Below, one piece after another: positions 36,516-45,280 of a stretch of 64,000 nucleotides of DNA. The stretch is from Paenibacillus illinoisensis NBRC 15959 (lineage in GTDB: Bacteria; Bacillota; Bacilli; Paenibacillales; Paenibacillaceae). How positions within the stretch are numbered: position 1 is the stretch's first letter; every line of letters begins with the position of its first letter. The position numbers and the translations under genes are program-made. The notes beneath the pieces are model-generated. The model was not told where the DNA came from. It saw only the letters and a program-made list of their open reading frames with translations, and searched no databases. The stretch spans positions 186,001 to 250,000 of the forward strand of contig NZ_BIME01000006.1 of the NCBI RefSeq assembly GCF_004000925.1, read 5' to 3'.

Positions 36516-37082
36516 GTGGCAAAACCGGATAACAAAGGTATCTATAGCTTTCAGGATTGGCTGACCTGGGAAGGAACATGGGAACTCATTAATGGCAAAG
36601 CCTATAATATGTCCCCGGCACCGACCTCTATGCACCAATTTATCGTGGGCGAGCTGCATTTCTCCTTGCGAACTTTTTTGCAGAACCAAAAATGCTATGT
36701 GTTTGTTGCACCCTTCGATGTGTATTTTAGCGAAAATGAACAATACGATGCACCTGATCATGTTGTACAACCGGATCTGTCAGTTATTTGTTCCAAGGAC
36801 CAAATCTCCAAAAATGGCTGTTACGGTGCACCGTCTTTAATTATAGAAGTATTGTCTCCTTCGACTGCCTTAAAGGATTTTAACGAGAAATTTAATTTGT
36901 ATCAGAAATATGGTGTGAATGAATATTGGATTGTCGATCCTGGCAACCAGACGGTACATGTATATACGCTAGAGGACGGAAGCTATCAAGATCGCAGGCT
37001 GTATACGGAAGATCAGACGATTCAATCGAAACTGTTCCCGGATCTGGCGATACCCTTTCATCAGCTGTTCAGGCTGGAATAG
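36516..37082 (+). CDS. Uma2-family (DUF820) putative nuclease
   Basis: A 188-residue protein of the Uma2 family, a PD-(D/E)XK nuclease-like fold of unknown role. Visible marks: WELINGKAYNMSPAPTSMHQ, VVQPDLSVI (catalytic Asp), SLIIEVLSPST (catalytic Glu) and FNLYQKYGVNEYWIVDP. The GTG start at 36516 lies 8 bp after AGGGAGG. These genes are numerous in cyanobacteria and scattered in Firmicutes, with no established substrate. Ends at a terminator. Confidence 0.88.
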   Translation: MAKPDNKGIYSFQDWLTWEGTWELINGKAYNMSPAPTSMHQFIVGELHFSLRTFLQNQKCYVFVAPFDVYFSENEQYDAPDHVVQPDLSVICSKDQISKNGCYGAPSLIIEVLSPSTALKDFNEKFNLYQKYGVNEYWIVDPGNQTVHVYTLEDGSYQDRRLYTEDQTIQSKLFPDLAIPFHQLFRLE

Positions 37083-37095
37083 AATATTATTTAAG

Positions 37096-37128
37096 TTACT
37101 CCGGTGCCCTGTGCCCGGAGTATTTTTG
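37096..37128 (+). terminator. Terminator after Uma2 gene
   Basis: ACTCCGG / CCGGAGT around a 9-nt loop, followed by ATTTTTG. Confidence 0.75.
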
Positions 37129-37295
37129 ATTTCTTTTTCCGGCTCGTCCTATATAAAAAATGACACGCAATCTCCATATTCCACGTATTACCTGTAAATC
37201 TTTCTTTTTCCGTTACCGGATAATCCATGTTTTTCTTCGTCCGAATTGTACCTGCTGTTATGAGATTACAAAATTTGTCCACGTGTCCATGGAGA

Positions 37296-37324
37296 TGAAA
37301 TGGGATGAGCCTGGGCCACGTATA
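37296..37324 (+). promoter_or_regulatory. ECF-sigma-like promoter of the TelA operon
   Basis: TGAAAT and CGTATA separated by 17 bp match the -35 TGAAAC and -10 CGTATA pattern of Bacillus ECF factors such as SigW. It lies ~120 bp before the first gene of the membrane/vWA/TelA operon. The related B. subtilis yce operon is known to be under ECF control. The -35 lacks the usual TTT after TGAAAC, so this is a candidate only. The rest of 37129-37446 shows nothing further. Confidence 0.45.
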
Positions 37325-37446
37325 TTATGAATATCCACATTCATCGACCTGAATGAGACAGCATCATGTACAATGAGTGATATACCTTAGTGGTAAATAT
37401 CGACAATTGGTCCATCATATAGCGAGAAAGGAGGTCAGCTTGTTAC

Positions 37447-38178
37447 ATGACCAAATACATAAAATGGTTGAGCCTGATTTTCGGCATCGTTGTCATCAAT
37501 GTTCTGTTATTTTCGCCAGGCTTTATCGGACTTGGCTTCCGGGGTGAAGCCTTCTCCACTGCGCTGTCCGTCACCCTGCTGTTCGGGAGTGTGATGGCCC
37601 TCTTTTACGGAAGTTACACTCTGCTGTTTAGACAGCCGGTGGTCCTGCCCGTCAAGCAGATCGAGACCCATGAGGATTATGTAGAAGCATTGTCTTTTTA
37701 CAGACGCATTAAAGTGCTTGAAGAAGATATCACGCTGGGATTGTCCCAACTAAACCGGATGAAGAAAAAGAAAGAAACGCTCCTGAACGTGCTGAACCAG
37801 CGGTTCGATCCGGGGGAGCTGAGTTATAAGAAATTTGCCTCCGTCACGCTTGAAGTGGAGAAGCTGCTGTATCTCAACATTCGAAGCGTGCTGAATAGAC
37901 TCCATGTGTTCGATGAAGCCGAATACGCCGCCCTGATGAAATCCAAATCCTCCAAGATACCGCCAAAATTATTCCAGGAAAAAACCAAAGTATATAACGA
38001 CTATCTATCCTATGTGAAAGATTCGCTCCATACCAATGAAGAAATACTGCTCAAACTCGATCAGCTGCTGCTGGAAATATCACGCCTGGACAGCTTTGAA
38101 GCCGGGGATATTGAACAGATGCCCTGTATGAAGGACATTGATCAGTTAATCAAGCACACCAAATTATACAGACAGTGA
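37447..38178 (+). CDS. Membrane protein of TelA operon
   Basis: A 243-residue protein with two N-terminal membrane segments (residues ~7-27 and ~37-60) and a long charged helical cytoplasmic part (KVLEEDITLGLSQLNRMKKKKETLLNVL and later coiled coil). AAGGAGG precedes the ATG. It is followed 12 bp later by the vWA gene and then telA, so it is the first member of a three-gene stress operon. Not assigned to a named family; the role in envelope or toxic-anion resistance is inferred from neighbours. Confidence 0.7.
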   Translation: MTKYIKWLSLIFGIVVINVLLFSPGFIGLGFRGEAFSTALSVTLLFGSVMALFYGSYTLLFRQPVVLPVKQIETHEDYVEALSFYRRIKVLEEDITLGLSQLNRMKKKKETLLNVLNQRFDPGELSYKKFASVTLEVEKLLYLNIRSVLNRLHVFDEAEYAALMKSKSSKIPPKLFQEKTKVYNDYLSYVKDSLHTNEEILLKLDQLLLEISRLDSFEAGDIEQMPCMKDIDQLIKHTKLYRQ

Positions 38179-38190
38179 GGGGTTGCATTT

Positions 38191-39879
38191 ATGGCGAAGA
38201 AGGGGAAGTTTTTTCTCATATCAATTGTGATGCTGGTGCTCGTGTTCGGATTGGTCTATGCAGGAATTACATTGACATCGAATTTCGGCAAATCCAGTAC
38301 ACAGGTGACAACAGAGAATGCAGGCAAAGAATTAGGCAAGTTGTATGCGGACATTGCGCCAGCGACGGCTGAACCCGTGAAGGGGCAGATTGATCTGGAT
38401 CCGGTTGATGTGGCAGATGCCCTTCCGGATATCTCGAAGTTCCCGATTACCGTTGAGAATACCACGAACGAGTATGTAGAGATCTTCTCTTCCATTGAGA
38501 AGTCGGGCACCGGAGCAGACGGCTGGTTGACCGAGGTCAGTGAAGAATTCAACAAGGCCAACATTACAGTGGGCGGTCAACCGGTATCGGTAAAAATCCG
38601 TAATATCGCTTCCGGTACGGCAGCCGATTATATCAAGTCCGGCAAATACGTACCTGATGCATATACCCCTTCCAATGAACTGTGGGGCGAAATGGTAGCC
38701 GCTAGCGGGGTGAAGACGGAGAAGGTATCCGATAGGCTCGTGGGCAACGTCCCCGGAATTGTGATCTCCAAAGCCAAATATGATTCGCTTGTTGATACCT
38801 ACGGATCCGTTAACGTCAAAACGGTAACCGAAGCGATTGCCAACAATGAACTCGCAATGGGGTATACCGACCCGTTTGCCAGCTCCACAGGACTTAACTT
38901 TCTTGTGACGGCATTGAACACGTACGATAGCTCCAATCCGCTGGGGGAAAAAGCGATTGAAGGCTTCGAGAAGTTCCAGGCCAATGTGCCATTTACGGCT
39001 TCCACAACCATTCAGATGCGCGAAGCCGCGAAGTCGGGCCGATTGGATGCCTTTGTGCTTGAATACCAGACATACGTCAACACCGCAGACCTGAAGAGCG
39101 GATATGTTTTTACCCCGTTTGGTGTAAGACATGACAGCCCGCTGTATGCACTGGGGCAGCTGCCGCAGAACAAACAGGAGATTATCCAGAAGTTTGCGGA
39201 GTTCGTGACCCAAGAGAAATACCAGCAGTCGGCGGAAGAATTCGGATTTAACGGTTTGCAGGATTACAAGTCTGAGCTGGCGACCGTCGATGGGGGAACT
39301 CTATTATCCGCGCAGAAGGTATGGAAAGAGAAAAAGAACGGAAGTAAACCGATCGCTGCCGTATTCGTTACGGACGTATCCGGAAGCATGGATGGGGAAC
39401 CGCTGAACCGGTTGAAGGAATCTCTTCGCAAAGGTCAGAAATATCTGGGCACCGACAATAGTATAGGCCTCGTTTCTTATTCCAGTGGGGTAACCGTGAA
39501 TCTGCCGATTGCCAAGTATGATACGAACCAGCAGTCCATGTTCGTCGGGTCCGTGGATAGTTTGCAAGCAGGCGGCGGTACAGCGACTTTTGACGGTATC
39601 GTGGTAGCCATGAAGATGCTGGAAGACTATATGGCCGCTGACCCGAACGTGAAACCGCTGATTTTTGTCCTGAGTGATGGAGAGACCAATGAGGGACATA
39701 CACTGAAAGATATACGTGAACTGGTCGAGACCTACCAAGTGCCAATCTACACGATCGGATACAACGCTGACATCAAAGCCTTGGAGAGCATCTCCAGCAT
39801 TAACGAAGCAGCCAGCATCAATGCCGATACAGATGATGTCGTGTACAAGATCGGAAATCTGTTTAACGTCCAGATGTAA
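38191..39879 (+). CDS. Substrate-binding-like domain fused to von Willebrand A domain
   Basis: A 562-residue membrane-anchored extracellular protein: one N-terminal hydrophobic helix (~8-30), a periplasmic-binding-protein-like region (~80-380, with SGTAADYIKSGKYVPDAYTPSN and ELAMGYTDPFASSTGLNFL), then a vWA domain (~385-562) with a complete MIDAS motif Asp395-x-Ser397-x-Ser399 in TDVSGSM and later LSDGETNEG. vWA domains bind ligands through Mg. The combination suggests a sensor or scaffold at the cell surface. AGTGAGGGG precedes the ATG. It lies between the membrane gene and telA. Confidence 0.82.
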   Translation: MAKKGKFFLISIVMLVLVFGLVYAGITLTSNFGKSSTQVTTENAGKELGKLYADIAPATAEPVKGQIDLDPVDVADALPDISKFPITVENTTNEYVEIFSSIEKSGTGADGWLTEVSEEFNKANITVGGQPVSVKIRNIASGTAADYIKSGKYVPDAYTPSNELWGEMVAASGVKTEKVSDRLVGNVPGIVISKAKYDSLVDTYGSVNVKTVTEAIANNELAMGYTDPFASSTGLNFLVTALNTYDSSNPLGEKAIEGFEKFQANVPFTASTTIQMREAAKSGRLDAFVLEYQTYVNTADLKSGYVFTPFGVRHDSPLYALGQLPQNKQEIIQKFAEFVTQEKYQQSAEEFGFNGLQDYKSELATVDGGTLLSAQKVWKEKKNGSKPIAAVFVTDVSGSMDGEPLNRLKESLRKGQKYLGTDNSIGLVSYSSGVTVNLPIAKYDTNQQSMFVGSVDSLQAGGGTATFDGIVVAMKMLEDYMAADPNVKPLIFVLSDGETNEGHTLKDIRELVETYQVPIYTIGYNADIKALESISSINEAASINADTDDVVYKIGNLFNVQM

Positions 39880-40016
39880 GTAAGTAATCTACCCCGAAAA
39901 AGGGAGATCAAGAAATCTGGGGATAACAGCGATCAGAAGATGGTACTGCATTCGTAGTGGCCGAGTGTAATCATCATTAGTTCATTTATAAAGTGTGTAA
40001 TTAAGGGGGAGTTTGG

Positions 40017-41156
40017 ATGTCGTTTTCGATGGAAATACCTAGCCAGAAGGAGATTCAGAAGGTTATCGAGGAAGAGGTGAAGCCCGTTCCGGCCGAGGTG
40101 GCGGAGCTGCAGCAGGTGGCGAACGCCAACGTGGAGATGATCATGTCACTGGATCTGGAATCACTGGATAAGCGCAAGGAGATTTTACAGTCCATTGAAG
40201 GCTTTGGCATGAACACCATGAGATCCTCTTCAGAGAAAAACGCGTTGCTTCAAGTCTCTGTTGGACATCTGTCCAAGACGGGAGACGAGGGCGGTCAGGT
40301 TGCCAAAGGCTTGACCGAGCTGCACATGCAATTGAAGGATCTCGATCCCAGCGTGGTCGATTTCGCCAAGACCGGATTCCTCGGCAAATTGTTCAACCCG
40401 CTGCGGGCTTATTTTCTCAAATACCAGAAGGCTGATGCAGTCATCGCCGATATCGTGACATCCCTGGACAAAGGCAGGGCAACATTGCGCAATGATAATA
40501 CGACACTGGAGATCGAGCAGCAGACGCTGCGGGAGCTGACCAAACGATTGCAAAAGGAAATCCAGCTCGGTGTGCTCATGGATGAATCGATCGACGGACA
40601 GATTGAAGCAGCGAAGGTTCGGAATGAGGACCCGGAGAAAGTCCGGTTTATTACGGAAGAAGTATTATTCCCGCTTCGTCAGCGGGTCATGGATCTGCAG
40701 CAGATGCTGGTCGTGAACCAGCAGGGCATCATGGCGATTGAGGTGGTCATCCGCAACAACAAGGAATTGATCCGCGGAGTCGACCGGGCTAAGAATGTGA
40801 CAATCTCTGCACTGAAAATTGCCGTAACCGTTGCCAGTGCGCTGTACAATCAGAAGATTGTTCTGCAGAAGATTGAATTGCTCAATCAGACGACCAATGA
40901 CCTGATTGCAGGCACGTCCAAAATGCTGAAGGATCAAGGCATCGCGATTCAGAAGCAGGCGTATGATGCCAGCATTTCCGTCGATACGATGAAGCAGGCC
41001 TTCACGGACGTGCTGTCCGCACTGGACTCCATCAGTGTATATAAGCAGGAGGCACTACCGCGGATGCGGGAGACGATCAACCAGTTCCGTGAACTTGCGG
41101 ATACCGGAGAGCAGCAGATCCAGCGCTTGGAGAAAGGGCAGAAGCTGGGGTTGTGA
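40017..41156 (+). CDS. TelA-family toxic anion resistance protein
   Basis: A 379-residue, almost entirely helical cytoplasmic protein of the TelA/KlaA family, linked to tellurite and other toxic anion resistance and in Firmicutes to envelope stress; mechanism unknown. Visible marks: LGKLFNPLRAYFLKYQKADAVI, QTLRELTKRLQKEIQLG and IRNNKELIRGVDRAKNVTISALKIAVTVASAL. AAGGGGGAG precedes the ATG. It is the last gene of the operon after a 137-bp gap and ends at a strong terminator. Similar to B. subtilis YceH in family. Confidence 0.88.
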   Translation: MSFSMEIPSQKEIQKVIEEEVKPVPAEVAELQQVANANVEMIMSLDLESLDKRKEILQSIEGFGMNTMRSSSEKNALLQVSVGHLSKTGDEGGQVAKGLTELHMQLKDLDPSVVDFAKTGFLGKLFNPLRAYFLKYQKADAVIADIVTSLDKGRATLRNDNTTLEIEQQTLRELTKRLQKEIQLGVLMDESIDGQIEAAKVRNEDPEKVRFITEEVLFPLRQRVMDLQQMLVVNQQGIMAIEVVIRNNKELIRGVDRAKNVTISALKIAVTVASALYNQKIVLQKIELLNQTTNDLIAGTSKMLKDQGIAIQKQAYDASISVDTMKQAFTDVLSALDSISVYKQEALPRMRETINQFRELADTGEQQIQRLEKGQKLGL

Positions 41157-41206
41157 TCAAGAGTGAAATGGGGATTGCATCACATTTTCCTATACATTCT
41201 GTAATT

Positions 41207-41252
41207 CAAAAGCGACCAGTTCCCAATTTAATTGGAGAAAGGTCGCTTTTTG
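41207..41252 (+). terminator. Terminator of TelA operon
   Basis: AAAAGCGACC / GGTCGCTTTT with a ~23-nt loop that has its own CCAATTTAATTGG stem. Confidence 0.85.
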
Positions 41253-41332
41253 AATTTTAATAAGATGTGGCATTATCGATGAGCTCGACAATAACAGCAT
41301 TAATGACTCCCTGATGATATTCCCTATAACAT

Positions 41333-41947
41333 TTAAATATCATAACCCATCTTTCTAGCATAGGCGTACAGTTGTAGTTGGGTATAATCAAGTAGTTCGT
41401 CTCCAGTGGTTACTTTAGCATTGCCTTGTTTAAGTAGGGTATAATTCACTTTGGTCTTGGACACTGCTTTCTTGTACAGCAAGTACCCTTCAAGTTGATT
41501 ATAGCTCCCCTTAACATATGTGGCATGAATTTTCTTCAGTTCCGGATTGGTAGGCTTGATTTGTTTTAACTTGGATACATATTTCGTATAGTTGGGGATA
41601 ACTGTATTCGTAAGTTTTAGATACATGGATTTGCGATTGCTTGAGTTAACACTGGAGCCGATGCTTTCCAAAGCATCAAAGGCTTTTTCCTCATAGGATT
41701 CTAGGGCAAAAACCTGATTAAGATAATTTTCAAATTCCTGTTGGTCTGCCGTTAGCTCTGGTTCTTCCTCGGCGAAATCCTCGTACCAGTTGTCATCTGT
41801 AATCGTATCCTCTTCGTAGGCATCAAACTCATCCGAATATGTAGGGTTTACATCATCTGCTGCAGCTGCATATGACCCCATAGGCATAAGTACTCCACCG
41901 AGTAGAGAAAGACTTACAATTGACGATAATAACCATGTTTTCTTCAA
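41333..41947 (-). CDS. Secreted hypothetical protein, paralog of 59493-60071
   Basis: A 204-residue exported protein of unknown function. The start is TTG (41947), with AGGGGACA upstream. It has a signal peptide cleaved near SYAAAADD, a very acidic Asp/Glu stretch (~30-70), then a helical domain shared with the protein at 59493-60071: SNRKSMYLKLTNTVIPNYTKY, LKQIKPTNPELKKIH and YVKGSYNQLEGYLLYKKAVSKTK. The pair shares an 81-bp upstream sequence as well. No family was recognised. Confidence 0.75.
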   Translation of the reverse strand: MKKTWLLSSIVSLSLLGGVLMPMGSYAAAADDVNPTYSDEFDAYEEDTITDDNWYEDFAEEEPELTADQQEFENYLNQVFALESYEEKAFDALESIGSSVNSSNRKSMYLKLTNTVIPNYTKYVSKLKQIKPTNPELKKIHATYVKGSYNQLEGYLLYKKAVSKTKVNYTLLKQGNAKVTTGDELLDYTQLQLYAYARKMGYDI

Positions 41948-41953
41948 GCGAAA

Positions 41954-42034
41954 TGTCCCCTGTCTGTGTATGTAATATTATTCCAGATGATAATCTAACA
42001 TAGATTCAGCAAAAGTTACAGGAATGTATTTACA
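41954..42034 (-). promoter_or_regulatory. Conserved upstream region, copy 1
   Basis: These 81 bp align without gaps to 60078-60158 at about 77% identity by hand count. On the minus strand the conserved parts include CCTGTAA, CTATGTTAGATTATC and AGGGGACA (ribosome site). Both lie directly before the start of the secreted paralogs, so a shared promoter and leader is the natural reading. Confidence 0.6.
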
Positions 42035-42106
42035 TCATTTTGGTTGTGAAGTTTCCTCGAAATCATCTCGATCACCATACTATATTGAAAATAGCGGTAT
42101 TCATTT

Positions 42107-42700
42107 TCAGTCTTTCAACACGACATTGTCAGGCCGGTAATGAATGATCTTGAATAACTCCTCGGCCATGTAAGCGGGGCTGTGCTTGAAATCCTGTCTA
42201 ATCCACTCCAGGATCATGCCGAATATCGCATGGGACTGGTAGCTTGCCAGCAGTTCAGGGTTAATGTGCTGCGGGAATATTTGATTCAGATCCTGTAAGG
42301 AGAGATCCCGAAGAACATCACAGATCATGCGCTGGAAGTTGGAAGAAGCCTCGGATTTTACAACCAGCGTGTAGAATTGTGCGTGCTGGTGCACATGCTC
42401 AAATATGGTGATTGCCGAAGAGGGCATCAGACCAACCTCGAACTTTTCCATACCTTGATAGGGTTTGCGAAAAGAAGTGACCAGATCCTGTATCACATCA
42501 TCAATAATCTCATCAAACAGGTCTTCCTTGTATTGATAATGTCGGTAGAAGGTGCCTCTGTTCAGATCCGCAAGCTGGACAATATCCGTGATGGAAATTT
42601 CTTTAAAGGGATATTTTTGCATCAAATGGATGAGTGCATCCTTCAATGCAGCTTTTGACTTCTTGATTCTTCTATCCATTGAATTGGAAGTATCAGACAT
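42107..42700 (-). CDS. TetR-family regulator
   Basis: A 197-residue repressor. The ATG at 42700 follows AGGAGG by 8 bp; an upstream ATG at 42763 has no site. The helix-turn-helix lies at residues ~25-55 (ISITDIVQLADLNRGTFYRHYQYKEDLFDEII), followed by a ligand-binding helical domain of the TetR_C type that ends in AEELFKIIHY. It is divergent from the SDR gene, which it probably represses. Confidence 0.9.
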   Translation of the reverse strand: MSDTSNSMDRRIKKSKAALKDALIHLMQKYPFKEISITDIVQLADLNRGTFYRHYQYKEDLFDEIIDDVIQDLVTSFRKPYQGMEKFEVGLMPSSAITIFEHVHQHAQFYTLVVKSEASSNFQRMICDVLRDLSLQDLNQIFPQHINPELLASYQSHAIFGMILEWIRQDFKHSPAYMAEELFKIIHYRPDNVVLKD

Positions 42701-42892
42701 ATAGAATCCTCCTGGGAATGGCCTATTTAGAGTAAAAGTACATTTATGCTCCATCGTGTTCAATAACGTACAAAAGGGAAAGCTTTTACTGATTGAACCA
42801 GAATGCTATGACTTATTATACTAAGGATAGGAGTTAATGAACATTTGTTTGTTAACTTATTGTAAACGAATACACAAAGGAGGATACATGAG

Positions 42893-43651
42893 ATGAAACT
42901 TCAAGATAAAGTAGCTGTTGTTACAGGTGCAGGTTCAGGTATGGGGAAAGCAATCGCCACGCTCTATGCACAAGAGGGGGCCAAAGTGGTTGTATCCGAT
43001 ATCAACGAGGAGTCCGCACAGACGGTCGTCAATGAGATCAAAGCCCAAGGCGGTGAAGCCATCGTGGTTTTGGCCAATGTAGCCAAAGAAGAGGATGTGC
43101 AAAACCTTATCGATACGACAGTTAGCACGTACGGTACAGTAGATATTTTGGTGAACAATGCAGGAATTATGGATGGCATGGAACCAGCTGCAGAGGTAAC
43201 GGATGAGAAGTGGGAACGACTCTTTGCGGTGAATACCACAAGTGTCATGCGTACAACGCGCAAAGTGCTGCCGATCTTCCAGGAAAAGCAAAACGGCGTC
43301 ATCGTGAACGTTGCTTCGGCAGGCGGATTGCATGGTGGACGTGCTGGAGCGGCATATACGGCTTCGAAGCATGCTGTAGTCGGATTCACTAAAAACACAG
43401 GGTTTATGTATGCAGAGCAAGGTATCCGCTGCAACGCCATCGCTCCGGGAGGGGTAGCAACCAATATCGGTGCCTCCATGGCAGGGATCAGCCAATTCGG
43501 TGCGTCCAGACAACAATTGGGCATGGCGATCAACCCACGCATAGGAACAAGTGAAGAGATTGCCAAGGTAGCGCTGTTCCTCGGCTCGGACGAGTCCAGT
43601 TTCGTAAACGGAACTGTGATTGAAGCGGACTCAGGGTGGAATTCCTATTAA
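42893..43651 (+). CDS. Short-chain dehydrogenase/reductase (SDR)
   Basis: A 252-residue classical SDR using NAD(P)H: cofactor motif TGAGSGMG (residues ~12-19), NNAG, catalytic Ser in VASAGG, and YTASK with the active Tyr and Lys. Related to glucose 1-dehydrogenase and 3-oxoacyl-ACP reductases, but the substrate is not evident. AAAGGAGG precedes the ATG. Single gene controlled by the divergent TetR regulator (inference). Confidence 0.9.
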   Translation: MKLQDKVAVVTGAGSGMGKAIATLYAQEGAKVVVSDINEESAQTVVNEIKAQGGEAIVVLANVAKEEDVQNLIDTTVSTYGTVDILVNNAGIMDGMEPAAEVTDEKWERLFAVNTTSVMRTTRKVLPIFQEKQNGVIVNVASAGGLHGGRAGAAYTASKHAVVGFTKNTGFMYAEQGIRCNAIAPGGVATNIGASMAGISQFGASRQQLGMAINPRIGTSEEIAKVALFLGSDESSFVNGTVIEADSGWNSY

Positions 43652-43689
43652 TCCGTCCATAGTATAAATCGGATAATGATATGTAAACG

Positions 43690-43719
43690 AGAAGCCGCAT
43701 GCTGCGGCTTCTTTTTTTG
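43690..43719 (+). terminator. Terminator after SDR gene
   Basis: GAAGCCGCA / TGCGGCTTC followed by TTTTTTT. Confidence 0.9.
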
Positions 43720-43759
43720 CTGCCATCCATCGCTACTAACTATAGGCAATTCAAGTAAT

Positions 43760-43776
43760 AGGACAAACGTTTGCAT
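43760..43776. promoter_or_regulatory. Third LacI-type operator-like site, at the 3' side of the lacI-type gene
   Basis: ACAAACGTTTGCA contains the same perfect palindrome CAAACGTTTG (43764-43773) seen twice upstream of the maltose ABC operon. Here it lies ~30 bp beyond the stop of the LacI-type gene, an unusual place. Confidence 0.45.
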
Positions 43777-43801
43777 TGCTCTAACGAAGCTCAAAAATCA
43801 T

Positions 43802-44836
43802 TTAAATGGAGGCCGGTTTAGACTTCGAAAAGAGAGAAGATTCGCGCACAATTAAACGATGCGGAATAATGACCGGATTCTGAGGCAGCGTTTCCCTGTT
43901 CAGAATTTTCAACAACACTTGAACGGCAGTATAACCAAGCTGGTAGGTTCCAATATCGATGGAGCTTAAAGGCGGAGAAGCCAGTTCTGATAAGGCAATG
44001 TTGTTAAAGCTGACTACACTGATATCCTCAGGTACACGGTAACCAAGTTCGGCAAGAGCTCTCAGTACGCCAAAAGCAACATTGTCATCAATCACGACGA
44101 TGGCAGTAGGTCTGTCCGGCAGGGCCATGAACAATGACATGGCTCGGAATCCACTCTCTTGTAGGAATTCACCTTCCACAATCCAGTCATTATTGGTATG
44201 AAGTCCCGCTTCGGCAAGCGCCTTTTGGTATCCTTGCATGCGGTCATGCGATAACGTAATGTCCGGCGGGCCGCTGACGAATCCAATCCGTGTATGCCCT
44301 TGAGCAATTAAATGCTGGGTCGCATCATAAGCGGTCTGTACGTTGTCGTTATCAACCATGGGCGCGTCTGGGTGAGCTTCGCTGCGTCCGATCAGTACGA
44401 AGGGGAACTTTTCCTCCTCCAAAAAGGAGATGATTGGATCGTCCCGTTTGGAGCCTAACAGCAGAATGCCATCCACTCTTCGTCCATGAACCAGGCGGGA
44501 AATGGCGTGCAATTCATTGTCTGATGACGTTTCAGTGGTCAGCAGCAGTTCGTAATTCATGCGGGTGGCATGCGTAATAATTCCTCGCAGCAGTTCTCCG
44601 AAAAAGTAGTTCTGAAACAATTCTTCTGCAGGACGTGGAAGCATGATGCCAAGGGTTTGGGTCGTTTTGGATACAAGGCTCTTGGCCATGATATTGGGAT
44701 GGTAATTTAGTTCTTTCATAATTTGCTTCACTTTGAGAGACGTCTCGGTGCTGATTCTGGGATGGTTGGAAATCACCCGTGAAACTGTAGAAGGGGAGAC
44801 ACCCGCCATTTTGGCAATATCTTTGATCGTAATCAT
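43802..44836 (-). CDS. LacI-family repressor of the malto-oligosaccharide locus
   Basis: A 344-residue repressor: N-terminal helix-turn-helix and hinge (ITIKDIAKMAGVSPSTVSRVISNHPRIS; residues ~2-30), then a periplasmic-binding-like sugar domain (~60-335, GIMLPRPAEELFQNYFFGELLRG; VSFNNIALSELASPPLSSIDI). It resembles maltose regulators (MalR). It is divergent from the maltodextrin-type ABC operon, whose upstream region has two CAAACGTTTG palindromes suited to a LacI protein. Sugar release by maltose or maltodextrin is inferred. Confidence 0.88.
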   Translation of the reverse strand: MITIKDIAKMAGVSPSTVSRVISNHPRISTETSLKVKQIMKELNYHPNIMAKSLVSKTTQTLGIMLPRPAEELFQNYFFGELLRGIITHATRMNYELLLTTETSSDNELHAISRLVHGRRVDGILLLGSKRDDPIISFLEEEKFPFVLIGRSEAHPDAPMVDNDNVQTAYDATQHLIAQGHTRIGFVSGPPDITLSHDRMQGYQKALAEAGLHTNNDWIVEGEFLQESGFRAMSLFMALPDRPTAIVVIDDNVAFGVLRALAELGYRVPEDISVVSFNNIALSELASPPLSSIDIGTYQLGYTAVQVLLKILNRETLPQNPVIIPHRLIVRESSLFSKSKPASI

Positions 44837-45030
44837 GTAAAAAATCCCTTCTGATCCATCATTTCAACATTCTCCTATGGTAATGCAACAGATTCGATAA
44901 ATCAATTGCAAACTGCAGCATGGAGGATACAGGAGAAGTAAAAATAAGGAAGAAGAAGACAGATCAAGCAAACAGGAAATTACTGGCGTTAGAACAAGAA
45001 ATATGGATGAAATTGAACAAATATGGCTTG

Positions 45031-45046
45031 TGCAAACGTTTGTGCA
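45031..45046. promoter_or_regulatory. LacI-type operator 1
   Basis: TGCAAACGTTTGTGCA: a perfect CAAACGTTTG core with TGC/GCA flanks, nearly identical to operator 2, 137 bp away (about 13 helical turns), a spacing that would allow looping. Confidence 0.7.
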
Positions 45047-45167
45047 AAGAAAGCCTGATATTGTATGATTTGATTGTTGTTGTAGCGCTTACATAAGTGG
45101 ATTTAGCCTGCATCTTAGAATATTTCTCCCTGAATACATACTTAGAAGTATCCTTGTCTTCCATTTG

Positions 45168-45184
45168 AGCAAACGTTTGTGCAA
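45168..45184. promoter_or_regulatory. LacI-type operator 2
   Basis: AGCAAACGTTTGTGCAA: same core as operator 1; lies ~100 bp before the binding-protein start. Confidence 0.7.
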
Positions 45185-45280
45185 AAGCGAACATGGATTG
45201 CAAAACCTGCATCAATCGTACCAATCAAGGGTGGAGAGCGCGAGACTGGTTGAACCAAACAGAGGGAAGGGGACATTTAC

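Larger units (their letters stand above)
44837..45280. other. Divergent control region of lacI-type gene and mal-type ABC operon
   Basis: This 444-bp AT-rich gap holds two LacI-type operators (45031-45046 and 45168-45184) and a weak cre-like site read on the minus strand at 45080-45093 (two mismatches). No convincing -35/-10 pair could be fixed by eye. Confidence 0.5.
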
